A stretch of 64,000 nt of DNA from CAZAKZ01 sp964485695 (GCA_964485695.1 CAZAKZ010000004.1:32444-96443), one strand, 5' to 3'. Shown: positions 16,002 to 25,709, counted from the first letter of the stretch. A program made the numbers and translations. Notes: generated by a model not told the origin, from the letters alone.

Positions 16002-18788
16002 TCACTTTCCTTCGTTTTCCCGTGCTTTGTCGCCGCCCTTGTCCTGACTCCGGCCTCGCCATGTCTCGGCCTCGTCCTTCCTGTTCCACGCCTCGTAGAG
16101 CTCGGCCAGGAAGAGCGCTGTCCGGGCGGCCGGGGCCGCGGGGCGTCCCGACAGGGCCCGGGCGCGCTTCCAGGAGGAGAGCAGCGCATGCTCGGCCCGG
16201 GTGTAGCGGCCCAGACGGGTCAGGCACCGGCCGAGGTTTCGCTCCAGGGCCAGGAGGAGCTCAGGGGAGAGGTCCTTCTCCTGGAGGGCCGTGGCCACGA
16301 GGCGCTGCAGGATCTTTGCGGCCTCCGCGAACCGCTCCTGGTCGAAGCGCAGCATGGCCAGGTTGTTCTCCACGATGAGGGTGGCCGGTCGGCCCGGGCC
16401 GAAGGTGCGGCGAAACCGCCTGGCCAGGTCTTCCAGGAGCGGCTCGGCCTCCTCGAGGCGGCCCAGCTTGTTGAGGGCGGCGGCCAGGTTTTGCTTGGCG
16501 GTCCAGGTGTTGTGGTGGTCCGGTCCCCGGATGCGCTCGATCAGCTCCACCGCGCGCCGGGCGTAGGGCTCGGCCTCCTTGTTGCGGTTCAAGGTGAGCA
16601 GGAGCCAGGCGTGCTGGTTGAGGGACAGGAGGGTCGAGGCGTGGTCCTCGCCGAGACGCTTCTTCCTCCTGTCCAGCACGTCCCGGTTCAGGGCCAGGGC
16701 CGCCTCGTGGCGTCCCAGGGAGGTCAGCACCGAGATGCGGCTGGTTTTCGCGTCGAGGGTATTGTCGTGGTCCGGGCCCCACGTCTTGGCTCCGCTAGCA
16801 ACGATCGAGTCGTAGGCCCGGTCGGCCTCCTCCAGGCGGCCCAGCTTCCACAGGACCAGGGCCCGGTTGCTCCCGAGAATCAGGAGGCGTGGGTGGTCGG
16901 GGCGCAAGGCCTTGCTGCGGATCTGGATCAGCTCCTCCAGAAGCGGCAGGGCCTCGCCGTAGGCCTGGCGTTCCAGCAGCACATTGACCATCTGGTTCAT
17001 GGTGCGCAGGGTGGCGTCGGCCTCGGGGCCCAGGACGCGCATGGAGGCGGCGATGACCTTGCGTAGCAGGTCCTCGGCGCCGGGCAGGTCCCCCTCCATC
17101 TGCAGGAGCTCGGCCAGCACGCGCCTGGCGGCCAGGGTGCTCGGATCCTCGGGCCCCAGGGTCCGGAGCGCCGTGCCGGCGTTCTCCCGGACCAGCGGCC
17201 CCGCGGCCTCGAGGTCGTCGCGTCTCAGGAGCACGCCGCCGAGGCGCGTGCGCGTGTCCAGGGTCTCCTGGGCCGAGCCCCCCAGCTCTTTTTCGAACAG
17301 GTCGCACGCCTTGCCCAGGTGCGCCTCGGCCTTGACCAGGTCGCCCAGGCCGTAATAGGTCCAGCCGAAGGTGGAGTGCAACTCGGCCCGGGTCAGGGGG
17401 TCCCTGGCAAAGGTCCGGTCGATGCGATGCCGGTAGTCGTCGAGAATGTCCGAGACCCGGGTCTCCCGCCTCCCTGAGTCAGGATGGGCAGAGGCGAGGA
17501 TGTCTTTCAGAAAATCGTTCACCGCCAGCAGCCGGCGCTCGGACTCCCGCGCGTGGTCGCGTTCCCTGGAGGCCCGGAAAAAACCGATGGACGAGGCCAC
17601 GGCCCCGGCCGCCACCACCACTACAACCACGGCCAGGGCCGCGACCAGAGCGCGGTGGCGCCGGACGAAGCGCCCGAGATGGTAGAGGCCCGACGGCTCC
17701 CGGGCATGGATGGGCTCGTGGTGCAGGAAGCGCCGCACGTCACCGGCCAGCTCTGAGGCCGAGGCGTAGCGGCGGCTGCGGTCCTTGGCCAGCGCTTTGG
17801 CCGTGAGGGTCTCCAGGTCGCCGCGGAACCGGGGGTCCAGGGTGCCCAGGCGCGCGGGCTCCTCCTCGTGGATCGCCCGCATGGCCTCGGAGAGGGTGCG
17901 GTTCTCCAGGTCCAGGGGGAGCCGACCCGCCAGGAGCTCGTAGAGCAGAACCCCGAGGGCGTAGACATCGGCCCGGGTGTCGATCTCGCCGGCATCACCG
18001 GAGGCCTGCTCAGGACTCATGTAAGGCAGGGTCCCCATGACCTGGCCGGCCCGGGTCGGGGCGGTCACGCCCGCCTCGGGATCGGTCATCCGGGCAATGC
18101 CGAAGTCGAGAATCTTGGGCTGCCCGGCCTCGTCCACCAGGATATTTCCGGGCTTCAGGTCGCGATGAATGATTCCACGCTGGTGAGCGTGCTGTACGGC
18201 ATCGCACAGCGTGATGAACATCTCCAGACGCGCTTCGAGGGAAGGGGCCGCGGTCCGGGCCCACTCTCCGAGGGTCACCCCCTCCACGCGCTCCATGGCA
18301 AAGTAGGGGATGGCGGAGCCGGTCTCGTCCTCGTGGACCCCCGCCTCGTAGATCTGGGCAATGGCCGGATGTCTGAGCCGGCCGAGGATCTCGATCTCGT
18401 GGGAGAACCGCCGCAGGGTGGCCTCGGACAGGAACGCCGGCCGCACCAGCTTCAGGGCCACGCTGCGCCGGGGCTGCTCCTGCTCGGCCTCGTAGACCAC
18501 GCCCATGCCCCCTTCGCCGATGACCTCGCCGAGGCGGTAGCGACCCAGGCGGGTGCCGGCAAGACGGGAGGGCAGATCTGCGATGCCCGGCAGGGTGGCC
18601 GGGTTCGGCTCGTCCAGGATCCCCTGGGTGTCCTCGGCGCACTCAAGGAGCCGATCCACCTCTGCCCGGAGCCCGGGGTCCCCGCCACAGGCCGTATCCA
18701 GGAAACCGGAACGTTCCCCGCGCAGCAACTCCAGGGCGTCGGCGAGGATCTCCTTGACGCGGTGCCAGTCGGCTGGGGGTTCAGTCAT
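16002..18788 (-). CDS. Membrane Ser/Thr protein kinase with TPR-like C-terminal domain
   Basis: The protein has 928 residues. An N-terminal cytoplasmic segment is followed by a PknB-type kinase at about 84-355: IGEGGMGVVYEAE (P-loop), Lys113, HRDLKPGN (208-215) and DFG (228-230), all intact. A transmembrane helix lies at about 380-404. The rest, about 410-900, is helical and made of TPR-like repeats (for example HPRLLILGSNRALVLWKLG), so it is probably a protein-binding sensor outside the membrane. It overlaps the upstream ECF sigma gene by eight bases. In planctomycetes and acidobacteria such pairs are common, and the kinase is thought to act on or through the sigma pathway. Confidence 0.92.
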   Translation of the reverse strand: MTEPPADWHRVKEILADALELLRGERSGFLDTACGGDPGLRAEVDRLLECAEDTQGILDEPNPATLPGIADLPSRLAGTRLGRYRLGEVIGEGGMGVVYEAEQEQPRRSVALKLVRPAFLSEATLRRFSHEIEILGRLRHPAIAQIYEAGVHEDETGSAIPYFAMERVEGVTLGEWARTAAPSLEARLEMFITLCDAVQHAHQRGIIHRDLKPGNILVDEAGQPKILDFGIARMTDPEAGVTAPTRAGQVMGTLPYMSPEQASGDAGEIDTRADVYALGVLLYELLAGRLPLDLENRTLSEAMRAIHEEEPARLGTLDPRFRGDLETLTAKALAKDRSRRYASASELAGDVRRFLHHEPIHAREPSGLYHLGRFVRRHRALVAALAVVVVVVAAGAVASSIGFFRASRERDHARESERRLLAVNDFLKDILASAHPDSGRRETRVSDILDDYRHRIDRTFARDPLTRAELHSTFGWTYYGLGDLVKAEAHLGKACDLFEKELGGSAQETLDTRTRLGGVLLRRDDLEAAGPLVRENAGTALRTLGPEDPSTLAARRVLAELLQMEGDLPGAEDLLRKVIAASMRVLGPEADATLRTMNQMVNVLLERQAYGEALPLLEELIQIRSKALRPDHPRLLILGSNRALVLWKLGRLEEADRAYDSIVASGAKTWGPDHDNTLDAKTSRISVLTSLGRHEAALALNRDVLDRRKKRLGEDHASTLLSLNQHAWLLLTLNRNKEAEPYARRAVELIERIRGPDHHNTWTAKQNLAAALNKLGRLEEAEPLLEDLARRFRRTFGPGRPATLIVENNLAMLRFDQERFAEAAKILQRLVATALQEKDLSPELLLALERNLGRCLTRLGRYTRAEHALLSSWKRARALSGRPAAPAARTALFLAELYEAWNRKDEAETWRGRSQDKGGDKARENEGK

Positions 18789-19398
18789 GTTCCTGGCCGT
18801 TTCTCTGGCCGCCCATGCGCTCGTAGAGCCAGGCCCGCGCCACCGACCATTCGCGCTTCACAGTGCGGGGCGAGAGCCCCAGGGCTTGGGCCGTCTCCTC
18901 CACGGAGAGTCCGGCAAAGTAGCGTAGCTTCACCACCTCGGCCATCTGCGGGTCCTTGGCTTCCAGCGCCTCCAGGGATTCGTCCAGGGCAAGAAAGGAC
19001 ATCGTGGCCGGATCAATGGCGCAGTCCACCTCGTCCAGGGGCATGCGCGCCCGGCCCCCGCCCCGCTTCGGGCCGGCCACGCGGCGGGCGCGCTCCACCA
19101 GGATGCGCCGCATGGCCTGGGCCGCGGCCGCGAAGAAGTGGCGGCGGTTTTCCCAGTCCGCCTCCGGGGTCTGGACCAGGCGCAGGTAGGCCTCGTGCAC
19201 CAGGGCCGTGGGCTGGAGGGTGTGATCGGCCGGCTCCCCCAGCATGCGAGCCCGGGCCAGGCCGCGCAGCTCCTCGTAGACGATGGGCAGCAGCGCGTCG
19301 GTGGCCTCGGGCTCCCCCCGGCCGATGGCCGACAGGATCCGGGTCACGTCCACGGGGTGTTCTTCGCTCACGATGCCTGTTTCTCGAAAATGCAGCAC
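18781..19398 (-). CDS. ECF-type RNA polymerase sigma factor coupled to a Ser/Thr kinase
   Basis: The frame encodes up to 205 residues. A GTG at 19371 (MSEEHPVDVTRIL, 196 residues) is an equally likely start, since neither has a strong ribosome site. Region 2 contains VYEELRGLARARM and LVHEAYLRLV. Region 4 ends in LRYFAGLSVEETAQALGLSPRTVKREWSVARAWLYERM, a helix-turn-helix that reads the -35 element. This is the planctomycete/acidobacterial ECF style found beside TPR kinases. Its stop overlaps the kinase start by eight bases, implying coupled synthesis. Confidence 0.92.
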   Translation of the reverse strand: MLHFRETGIVSEEHPVDVTRILSAIGRGEPEATDALLPIVYEELRGLARARMLGEPADHTLQPTALVHEAYLRLVQTPEADWENRRHFFAAAAQAMRRILVERARRVAGPKRGGGRARMPLDEVDCAIDPATMSFLALDESLEALEAKDPQMAEVVKLRYFAGLSVEETAQALGLSPRTVKREWSVARAWLYERMGGQRNGQEHD

Positions 19399-19549
19399 GA
19401 GGTTCCGGCCCGATTCCCGATATTACCACCCCGCCTACCCCACCCCGGTTTTTTTTCCTCCCGGGACTTTTCTGGCCCCTGGATCCGCCCCGTATCGCAT
19501 GACTCCGTGACCGGGAAAGGCCCGGTCCTGAACCCGAAGGAGCCAGATC

Positions 19550-20881
19550 ATGACCATTCAACGTGTAATCCACTGTGCAAGATGCTTTTTCGACGCCGTC
19601 CTGACCCTGGTGCCGGGCATTCTCTTGCTGACCCTGCCCTTTGCAGCCCAGGAGCCCGCCGAGGCCGGGAACCCGCCGGCCCTGTCCCTGCACCCCCTCC
19701 TGGCCGGAATGCCCGGGGCGCGGAACACCCCGGCTCCGGCGTGGGTGCGGCCGGGTGCGCGCATCAGCTACTACAGCGCCAGCGCCGCCACCTACCATGC
19801 CGGCGGCCGGGTCTCCCTGGTGCCCGATCCGGGCGGCGACTGGTCCGATGCCAATGGAAACAGCTACAAGGAGTCGGCGATCCCCTCGGGAACCGGCGGC
19901 GCCGGATACACCCAGATCGACGTGGTGGCGGTGCGGCGCGACGCGGTGCTCTGCGAGATGCGAAGCTACATCCTCGTGAATGGCCTGCAGGGTCCCACCA
20001 AGCTCGGTCGGGTCACCCCGGTGCGGGTCCATCCCTCGGGCTGTGACTTCTGGATCCAGCCCGCCCTGCTGAAAAGGTGGGTAGGAACGAACACCGGCGG
20101 CGTCTCGATCCAGCGCCTGAACTACAAGGTCGAGGGCCGCACCTTCGACGCCCTCTACATCAACACCAAGGTCCAGGGCGGAACCGTCTCCTACGCCTAC
20201 GACGCGGCCACGGGCGTGCTCCTGAGCTACAACGCATCCAGCCGTGCGCAGCGTCCCGGCATGGCGCTCAACCGCAGCGGCATGAACAGCGGCACCCTGA
20301 GCCGGACCTACGGCCGGAACATCGCGATCCACCGCTTCCGCGGGTTGCGCCAGGTGGACCTGCCGTGGAAGGCGGCTCCGGCTCCGAAGTGGACCCGTCG
20401 TTTTCAGGGCGCTTCCTACCGCGGCGCCATCACCACGGCCATGCCCGGCATGCCTCCCTTACGCCTGCCCCTGAGCAGCACGGTTCAGGTTCGCCGGCGC
20501 CTGGGCGACTGGGTCGAGTGCGAGGTCGTGGCCCGGATGCACCCCGGGGACCCGAATTTTCCCGTGCTGCCCAGCCGCGCCGTCAAGATCCAGGCACCCG
20601 GCCAGGTGGGCGGCCTGTGGATGGCGCCGTCAGCCATGAGGCAGCTGCGCAAGGGACAGATCCTGGACCGCGATCCGGTCACCGGCGGAATCATTGGCGT
20701 TCTCGACAGGGGCCGGGGCCCCCAGGGCCGGCCCGTGGTGGTGATCCGCGAATCAGGCCAGACCGATCCCTGGGACTACACCTATGACGCCCGCACCGGA
20801 ATGCTGCTCTCGTTCCGAAAGACCGAGGTGTTTGCCGCCACCCGGACCGTGGTGACCACGGAAGTCTTCCTGGCAAACTGA
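19550..20881 (+). CDS. Secreted protein of unknown function
   Basis: The protein has 443 residues and an N-terminal signal peptide (hydrophobic run AVLTLVPGILLLTLPFAA). The mature part is rich in beta-type sequence, with no cysteine pattern and no catalytic motif I recognise. Two segments resemble each other: YDAATGVLLSYN near residue 222 and YDARTGMLLSFR near residue 420. This suggests two homologous beta-sheet domains. It is divergent from the sigma factor/kinase pair and could be one of its targets, though that is only positional. The ATG follows GAAGGAGCCAGATC. Confidence 0.6.
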   Translation: MTIQRVIHCARCFFDAVLTLVPGILLLTLPFAAQEPAEAGNPPALSLHPLLAGMPGARNTPAPAWVRPGARISYYSASAATYHAGGRVSLVPDPGGDWSDANGNSYKESAIPSGTGGAGYTQIDVVAVRRDAVLCEMRSYILVNGLQGPTKLGRVTPVRVHPSGCDFWIQPALLKRWVGTNTGGVSIQRLNYKVEGRTFDALYINTKVQGGTVSYAYDAATGVLLSYNASSRAQRPGMALNRSGMNSGTLSRTYGRNIAIHRFRGLRQVDLPWKAAPAPKWTRRFQGASYRGAITTAMPGMPPLRLPLSSTVQVRRRLGDWVECEVVARMHPGDPNFPVLPSRAVKIQAPGQVGGLWMAPSAMRQLRKGQILDRDPVTGGIIGVLDRGRGPQGRPVVVIRESGQTDPWDYTYDARTGMLLSFRKTEVFAATRTVVTTEVFLAN

Positions 20882-20887
20882 CCGCTG

Positions 20888-21826
20888 TTAGCGATGGATC
20901 GGGCGGCCCGTCTCGCCCCGGAATCCCCGCCAGATGCCCCGCGCCTTGGCCCGGGCCGCGCGGCCCTGCCCCCGGAGGGACTGCCACACCACAAGCGGAA
21001 GTAGCGTGGCCACGTCGAAGATCCAGAATCCGAGCCAGGTGCGCAGGGTGCCGTGGCGCCTGAGGAAGTGCACCGAGTTCCGGGCGTTCAGGTACTTGCG
21101 CAGCGCCGGGTAGCGATGCCCGGAGGACCGGGACACGTGGTGGTAGGCCCGGGCCGCGGGCTCGTAGCGCACGCGGTGCCCGGCCCTGCGCACGCGAAAG
21201 CAGAACTCCACGTCCTCGAGGTAGGCGAAGTAGTCCGCCTCCAGGAAGCCCACCTCCTCGAGCACGGCGCGCCGCACCAGGAGGGCGCACCCGGGGATGT
21301 AGTCCACGTCCTCGGGTTCGGGAAACGCCTGGGCCGGTTGCCAGTGTCCCCGGAGCCGGTTCAGGTTCTGGCGGCCGTCCAGGACCCCGCCGGCGCACCA
21401 GATGAAGTCCCGCTCGGGCTCGAAGAGCACCTTGGGGCCGGCCACGCCCACCTCGGGATCGCCTTCGACCACCGCGCAAAGGCGCTCCACACAGTCCGGC
21501 TCCAGCACCACATCGTCGTTCACCAGAAGTCCGGCGTCGTACCCCGCCTCGAGCACCCGGTCGAGGCCCTGGTTGTTGGCGGCGCAGAAACCCAGGTTCT
21601 CCGCGTTCCGGATCACCTCCACGTCCGGATGCTTCGCCAGGACCTTTTCCACCGATCCGTCGGAGCTGGCGTTGTCGATGAGCAGGAGGTCCAGGGCCGC
21701 ATGGGTCTGGGCCGCGAGGGCCTCCACGCAGGCCCCCACCGTGTCCCCGCCGTTGAAGTTGAGGACCACGGCCAGGACGCGGAGCGGCGTCGAACCCGTG
21801 CCGTTCAGACCAGCCATCGCACGCAT
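20888..21826 (-). CDS. GT2 family glycosyltransferase (first of three)
   Basis: The 312-residue enzyme has a rhamnosyltransferase-like GT2 fold: VVLNFNGGDTV, LIDNASSDGSVE, NAENLGFCAANNQGLD, the metal-binding NDD at 103-105 and the acceptor-side segment YFAYLEDVEFCFRVRRAG. A C-terminal hydrophobic stretch (FWIFDVATLLPLVVW) suggests membrane association. The start overlaps the end of the next upstream GT by 22 bases, so the three GTs at 20.9-23.8 kb form one operon read right to left. The sugar is not known. It converges with the plus-strand gene at 19550-20881, leaving only six bases between stops. Confidence 0.88.
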   Translation of the reverse strand: MRAMAGLNGTGSTPLRVLAVVLNFNGGDTVGACVEALAAQTHAALDLLLIDNASSDGSVEKVLAKHPDVEVIRNAENLGFCAANNQGLDRVLEAGYDAGLLVNDDVVLEPDCVERLCAVVEGDPEVGVAGPKVLFEPERDFIWCAGGVLDGRQNLNRLRGHWQPAQAFPEPEDVDYIPGCALLVRRAVLEEVGFLEADYFAYLEDVEFCFRVRRAGHRVRYEPAARAYHHVSRSSGHRYPALRKYLNARNSVHFLRRHGTLRTWLGFWIFDVATLLPLVVWQSLRGQGRAARAKARGIWRGFRGETGRPIHR

Positions 21827-22881
21827 TTCCAGTAGAGGCCGAACACCCGGTCCAGAAGGCCGTGGGCCGCCCGTTTCACCCGGCCGCCCCGGAGCAGCGG
21901 GATGAAGCTGAAGCCCTCGAACCGGAGCAGGTCCCGGTCCCGGACCTTCCGGAGGGCCTGGACCGCTCGTCTTTGCTCCAGGATCCGCGGCAGCCGGGCC
22001 ATGAGGTCCGCCTTGCCGAGGAGATAGCCGTGGGGCTGCCCCTTACACGCCAGGAACAGGAACAAGATCCCCTCGTACAACATCTGGGCCCAGAACGTCA
22101 AGACGAGGGTTCGCCAGGAGAAGGTCTTGAGCAGCAGGATCCAGCGGTTGCGGCTCAGCAGAAAGGCGCGGCGATGGGTGAGGCGCTTGCCCGGCCGGTA
22201 GCTCACCCCGGCGGTGCCCTCCCGGTGCAGGACCTCGGCCCCGGGCACCAGGCGGAGCCCGGCCCCGGCCATGCGCAGCCGGTAGCTCAGGTCCGTATCC
22301 TCGAAGTAGATGAAGTAGATCTCGTCGAAGGGATTCCCGAGGCCGGCCACCTTCTCGAGGCGGTCCCGGTCCACCAGCAGCGCCATACTGATGACCGCGT
22401 CGAGGTCCATGGACGCCTGACCGGCCTCGGTGGCCAGCGCCCCGAAGTTCCGCAGCGTGAGCAGCCCGGTGTAGCTGAACCACCCGCCGTCGTAGTGCAC
22501 GCGGTGGGGCTCGTGGTGAAATAGCGCCCGGGGCTGGGCGAGGACCGCGTCGGGGTGCGCATCCAGGTCCGCCTGGAGTCGGACGAGGCTCTCCGGGCCG
22601 GGCACCACGTCGCAGTCCAGGAGGTAGACCCGGCGGGTCCGGCTCTCCTCGAGGGCCCGGTTCCGGGCCGCGCAGGGGCCCCGGTTCTCTTCAAGCACCA
22701 CCAGGCGCACGTCCGGCCGGTTCTGCCGCACCCAGTCCGGCCCCCCGTCCGTGGAGCCGTTGTCCACCACCACCACCTCCGCCACGTCCCCCTCGAGGTT
22801 CGCAATCCCCTCCAGGCAGTGAGAGACATGATCCATGCCGTTGTAGAGGACGACCGCGACGGTGACGCTTAAAGCGGCCAT
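21805..22881 (-). CDS. GT2 family glycosyltransferase (second of three)
   Basis: The protein has 358 residues. It shows VTVAVVLYNGMDHV, VVDNGSTDGG, a DCD metal motif at 89-91 and the YFEDTDLSYRLRMAG segment typical of GT2 rhamnosyl- and related transferases. A hydrophobic segment at about 255-280 (WAQMLYEGILFLFLACK) and a basic C-terminal tail suggest membrane attachment. It lies six bases downstream of the third GT of the set. It probably adds one residue of a surface polysaccharide or glycolipid. Confidence 0.88.
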   Translation of the reverse strand: MAALSVTVAVVLYNGMDHVSHCLEGIANLEGDVAEVVVVDNGSTDGGPDWVRQNRPDVRLVVLEENRGPCAARNRALEESRTRRVYLLDCDVVPGPESLVRLQADLDAHPDAVLAQPRALFHHEPHRVHYDGGWFSYTGLLTLRNFGALATEAGQASMDLDAVISMALLVDRDRLEKVAGLGNPFDEIYFIYFEDTDLSYRLRMAGAGLRLVPGAEVLHREGTAGVSYRPGKRLTHRRAFLLSRNRWILLLKTFSWRTLVLTFWAQMLYEGILFLFLACKGQPHGYLLGKADLMARLPRILEQRRAVQALRKVRDRDLLRFEGFSFIPLLRGGRVKRAAHGLLDRVFGLYWKCVRWLV

Positions 22882-22887
22882 GGCGGA

Positions 22888-23814
22888 TCAGTAGATGGGC
22901 GGGGTGAAGTCCTCGGCCCGGCACACCTTCCGGTTCTTGATGGCATACGGCATGCCGAGGAAGGCGGCGAAGGTGGCCCGGAGGAAGATCCACCAGCCCC
23001 ACCGGGTGGCCACCAGAGTCCTCTTGAGGCCGATGATGCCCACCGAGTCCTTCAGGTGCTTGCGGCGCTGTTTGCGGCCGAGGATGCCCAGGTGGAACAG
23101 GAAGAACCGGAAAATATCCCGGACACTGCAGTTCTTGACGAGATACCACCAGAGGTTGCGCACGTGGTAGTAGAGGCTTCTGGGCCCCTCCTTCATGCCG
23201 AAGGGCGTCTTGTGGAACACCTTCAGGTCGGGACAGATCTTGATGCGGTAGCCGAGGGTGAGGACGCGGGCGGCCAGGTCGCGCTCGTTGCCGTAGATGA
23301 AGAACCGCTCGTCGTAGTAGCCCGCCTTCTCCAGCACCTCCCGCCTGACCAGGGTGGCGCATCCCCGGAAGGTGGCGGTATAGCGCTCGGTGTTCACCCC
23401 GGGATCGTTCAGGTACTCCTCGGGCATTCCGGGCTCGACGACCGTGGCGGAGATCATGGCCGTGGTGGGCGGCTCGGTATTGATTTTCTCGATGGCGCCC
23501 TTCAACCATGGCGGCGGCACCACCACGTCGTCGTCCAGGATCAGCACCAGCTCGTTCTTCGCGGCCTTGAATCCGATGTTGAAGGTCTCGCAGGCCCCCT
23601 TGGAAGAGTCCGGCATCTCGATGAGGTTCACCTCCGGAAACTCTTCCTTCAACATCTCCACGGACCCGTCGGTGGAGTGGTTGTCCACCACGATGATCTC
23701 GGTGAGCGGATGGGTCTGGTCGTAGAGGGCCACCAGATTTTCCCTGAGATCCTCCCGGCGATTCCAGGCGGATATCACGGCACTCACTCGGTTCAAGGGG
23801 TCTCGATCATTCAT
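22888..23814 (-). CDS. GT2 family glycosyltransferase (third of three, promoter-proximal)
   Basis: The start at 23814 (MNDRDPLNRVS) is chosen over an upstream in-frame ATG at 23826, giving 308 residues. GT2 features are SAVISAWNRREDL, VVDNHSTDGSVE, a DDD metal motif in LVLILDDDVVVPPPW and FFIYGNERDLAARVLTLG. Two hydrophobic patches near the C-terminus (IFRFFLFHLGI and WWIFLRATFAAFLG) suggest membrane contact. As first gene of the GT operon its upstream region, 23815-23929, should hold the promoter, but I see no clear one. Confidence 0.87.
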   Translation of the reverse strand: MNDRDPLNRVSAVISAWNRREDLRENLVALYDQTHPLTEIIVVDNHSTDGSVEMLKEEFPEVNLIEMPDSSKGACETFNIGFKAAKNELVLILDDDVVVPPPWLKGAIEKINTEPPTTAMISATVVEPGMPEEYLNDPGVNTERYTATFRGCATLVRREVLEKAGYYDERFFIYGNERDLAARVLTLGYRIKICPDLKVFHKTPFGMKEGPRSLYYHVRNLWWYLVKNCSVRDIFRFFLFHLGILGRKQRRKHLKDSVGIIGLKRTLVATRWGWWIFLRATFAAFLGMPYAIKNRKVCRAEDFTPPIY

Positions 23815-23929
23815 CCGGAAATACAATTACGGGTATAAGCACGGTCATAACGGCTGCAGAAGAAACGATCCGGGCTCCAGGAAGAGCGCTTCAATCCTCC
23901 ATTTCGGTCCAGCGCACGGAGTCCGTGCG

Positions 23930-24685
23930 TCACTGCCCGTCCCCGATGTCGGCCGCCTCCGAGGCCGTGCGCGCGAGGGCCTCCACGATGTCGGCCAGCC
24001 TCCTCAGTCCGTTCGGCCTGCCCAGGAGATAGGCTTCAACAAAATCAATACCCTTCATATCGATATTTACGGTCCGATACTGGTTCAGACCTCTGAGCGG
24101 AGGCACGTAATTGTTCACGGAAAGCTGGCTTTCATAGTGCCTCAGGGCCTCAACCTTTCTCTCCATGACCGGGGAAATATCCACCAGGACATTGGCCCAG
24201 ACCGGGGCGCCCACCTCACCGAACAGCACCAGAGGTTCTTTTTTCGTCTCCTCCAGGGCCGTGAGCAGGGCCCGCGCGGCATTGATGTGGTCCCCGTGCA
24301 TCTCAAAAAGAGACGTGCAATAGACCACGTACGGGTCCACCTCCAGAATCAGATCTTTCAGGGCCTCCACCACGGCGCCGTCGGCCGGGAGTTCACCGTC
24401 CGGGAAGTGGAGAAACCTCGGGGTTCGGGTGCCCTGGAACCTGCAGGCGGCTCGGGCTTCTTTCTCGCGCAAGGCAATATAGTTCGCGTCGTCGGCATCC
24501 TTCCAGGATCCCCGGGATCCATCGGTGAGGAAGGCCACCTCCACGGCATTGCCGGCATCCACGTGGTTGAGCACCATGCCGCCGCACACCGCCACCTCAT
24601 CGTCGGGGTGTGGGGCCACAACCAGGGCGGTGCCGCGGGTGAACCGGGCCGCAGGTATCAAATCAGGGTACCGGCGGCCATGCAT
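23930..24685 (-). CDS. PIG-L family deacetylase
   Basis: The ATG at 24685 gives 251 residues. The zinc site is clear: APHPDDE near residues 24-30 and the later His in EMHGDHINAA. Family members remove an N-acetyl group from GlcNAc-containing lipids, small thiols or glycans. The gene lies next to the GT operon on the same strand and may make an amino sugar for it. The divergent neighbour is the BtpA-like gene. Confidence 0.88.
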   Translation of the reverse strand: MHGRRYPDLIPAARFTRGTALVVAPHPDDEVAVCGGMVLNHVDAGNAVEVAFLTDGSRGSWKDADDANYIALREKEARAACRFQGTRTPRFLHFPDGELPADGAVVEALKDLILEVDPYVVYCTSLFEMHGDHINAARALLTALEETKKEPLVLFGEVGAPVWANVLVDISPVMERKVEALRHYESQLSVNNYVPPLRGLNQYRTVNIDMKGIDFVEAYLLGRPNGLRRLADIVEALARTASEAADIGDGQ

Positions 24686-24840
24686 GCCCAAGAAACCTCA
24701 TGGAAATACTCCTTCTCCACGCTTTTGCGATAAAAGCTTGTTACTATAAGCATTGTGTTGATTTGGAGGCGTTTCGCTTTACTTTTTTCCGAATTTCGAA
24801 AAATTCGAAGCCGGCCGCCCGGCCCGAACTGGAACCAGAC
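24686..24840. promoter_or_regulatory. AT-rich divergent promoter region with a stem-loop
   Basis: This region between the divergent PIG-L and BtpA-like genes is far more AT-rich than its surroundings. A 7-bp stem (CGAATTT/AAATTCG, tetraloop CGAA) lies at 24790-24807 after a T-run, in the leader of the BtpA-like gene. No promoter boxes with good spacing stand out. Confidence 0.4.
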
Positions 24841-25656
24841 ATGGTGGTAATACCGGACTTCAGGACCATCTTCGGCCGGCCCAGGCCAATCATCGGTGTC
24901 ATCCACGTGCCCGCGCTGCCGGGCAGTCCCCGGTTCACCGGAGACCTCAAGGCCATCGGCGACCGCGTCCGCCGGGATGCCCTGGCCCTGCAAGAGGGCG
25001 GCGCCGCTGGCATGATCCTCGAGAACTTCGGCGATGCGCCCTTCTACCCTGAACGGGTGGAGCCGGTCACCGTTGCATTCATGACCACCCTGGCCCTGGT
25101 GGCCCGGGAGGCCGTGAACCTGCCCCTGGGCATCAATGTGCTCCGGAACGACGCGGCCGCAGCCCTGGCCGTGGCCGCGGCCGGAGGCGGGATCTTCATC
25201 CGGGTCAACATCCACACGGGCGCGGCCCTGACCGATCAGGGACTCCTCCAGGGACGGGCCCACGATACCCTGAGACTCCGGGAGCACTATCGGGCGGGCA
25301 TTGCCGTGTTCGCCGACGTCGCCGTGAAGCACGCCGCCCCCCTGGCACCCCGACCCGTGGAGGAGGAGGCCGAGGAAACGGCCCGCCGGGGCCTGGCCGA
25401 CGCCCTCATCCTCACCGGCCCCATGACCGGCAAGGCCGTGGATCTCTCCCGGCTGGAGGCGGTGAAGCGCCGCCTGCCCGAGGTGCCACTCCTGGCCGGG
25501 AGCGGCGTGACCCCGGAATCCGCGCGCCAGGTCCTCCAGTTCGCCGACGGTCTCATCGCGGGAACCTGCCTCAAACAGGGTGGGCTCGTCGAGGCACCCG
25601 TGGATCCAGAGGCCGTGAAACGCCTGGTGGCCGCGACCGAAGATTTAGATTCCTGA
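24841..25656 (+). CDS. BtpA/SgcQ family TIM-barrel protein
   Basis: An upstream in-frame ATG at 24700 would add 47 odd residues; the ATG at 24841 after GGAACC gives the normal family start. The 271-residue product shows PIIGVIHVPALPGSP, GMILENFGDAPFY, LPLGINVLRNDAAAALAVA, DQGLLQGRAH and LLAGSGVTPESARQVL. Members were named for a cyanobacterial protein needed for photosystem I accumulation, but the enzymatic role is not settled. In non-photosynthetic bacteria they probably act on a sugar or phosphate metabolite. Confidence 0.88.
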   Translation: MVVIPDFRTIFGRPRPIIGVIHVPALPGSPRFTGDLKAIGDRVRRDALALQEGGAAGMILENFGDAPFYPERVEPVTVAFMTTLALVAREAVNLPLGINVLRNDAAAALAVAAAGGGIFIRVNIHTGAALTDQGLLQGRAHDTLRLREHYRAGIAVFADVAVKHAAPLAPRPVEEEAEETARRGLADALILTGPMTGKAVDLSRLEAVKRRLPEVPLLAGSGVTPESARQVLQFADGLIAGTCLKQGGLVEAPVDPEAVKRLVAATEDLDS

Positions 25657-25709
25657 AGGTCCACTGCAAGCCGATTTCGTAGAGCGTTTCGGAGGAAACG
25701 AATCCACGG

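Noticed and set aside
24700..24840. 47-residue N-terminal extension of the BtpA-like gene
   Set aside because: It covers an AT-rich promoter-like region with a hairpin, and the family starts at the later ATG.
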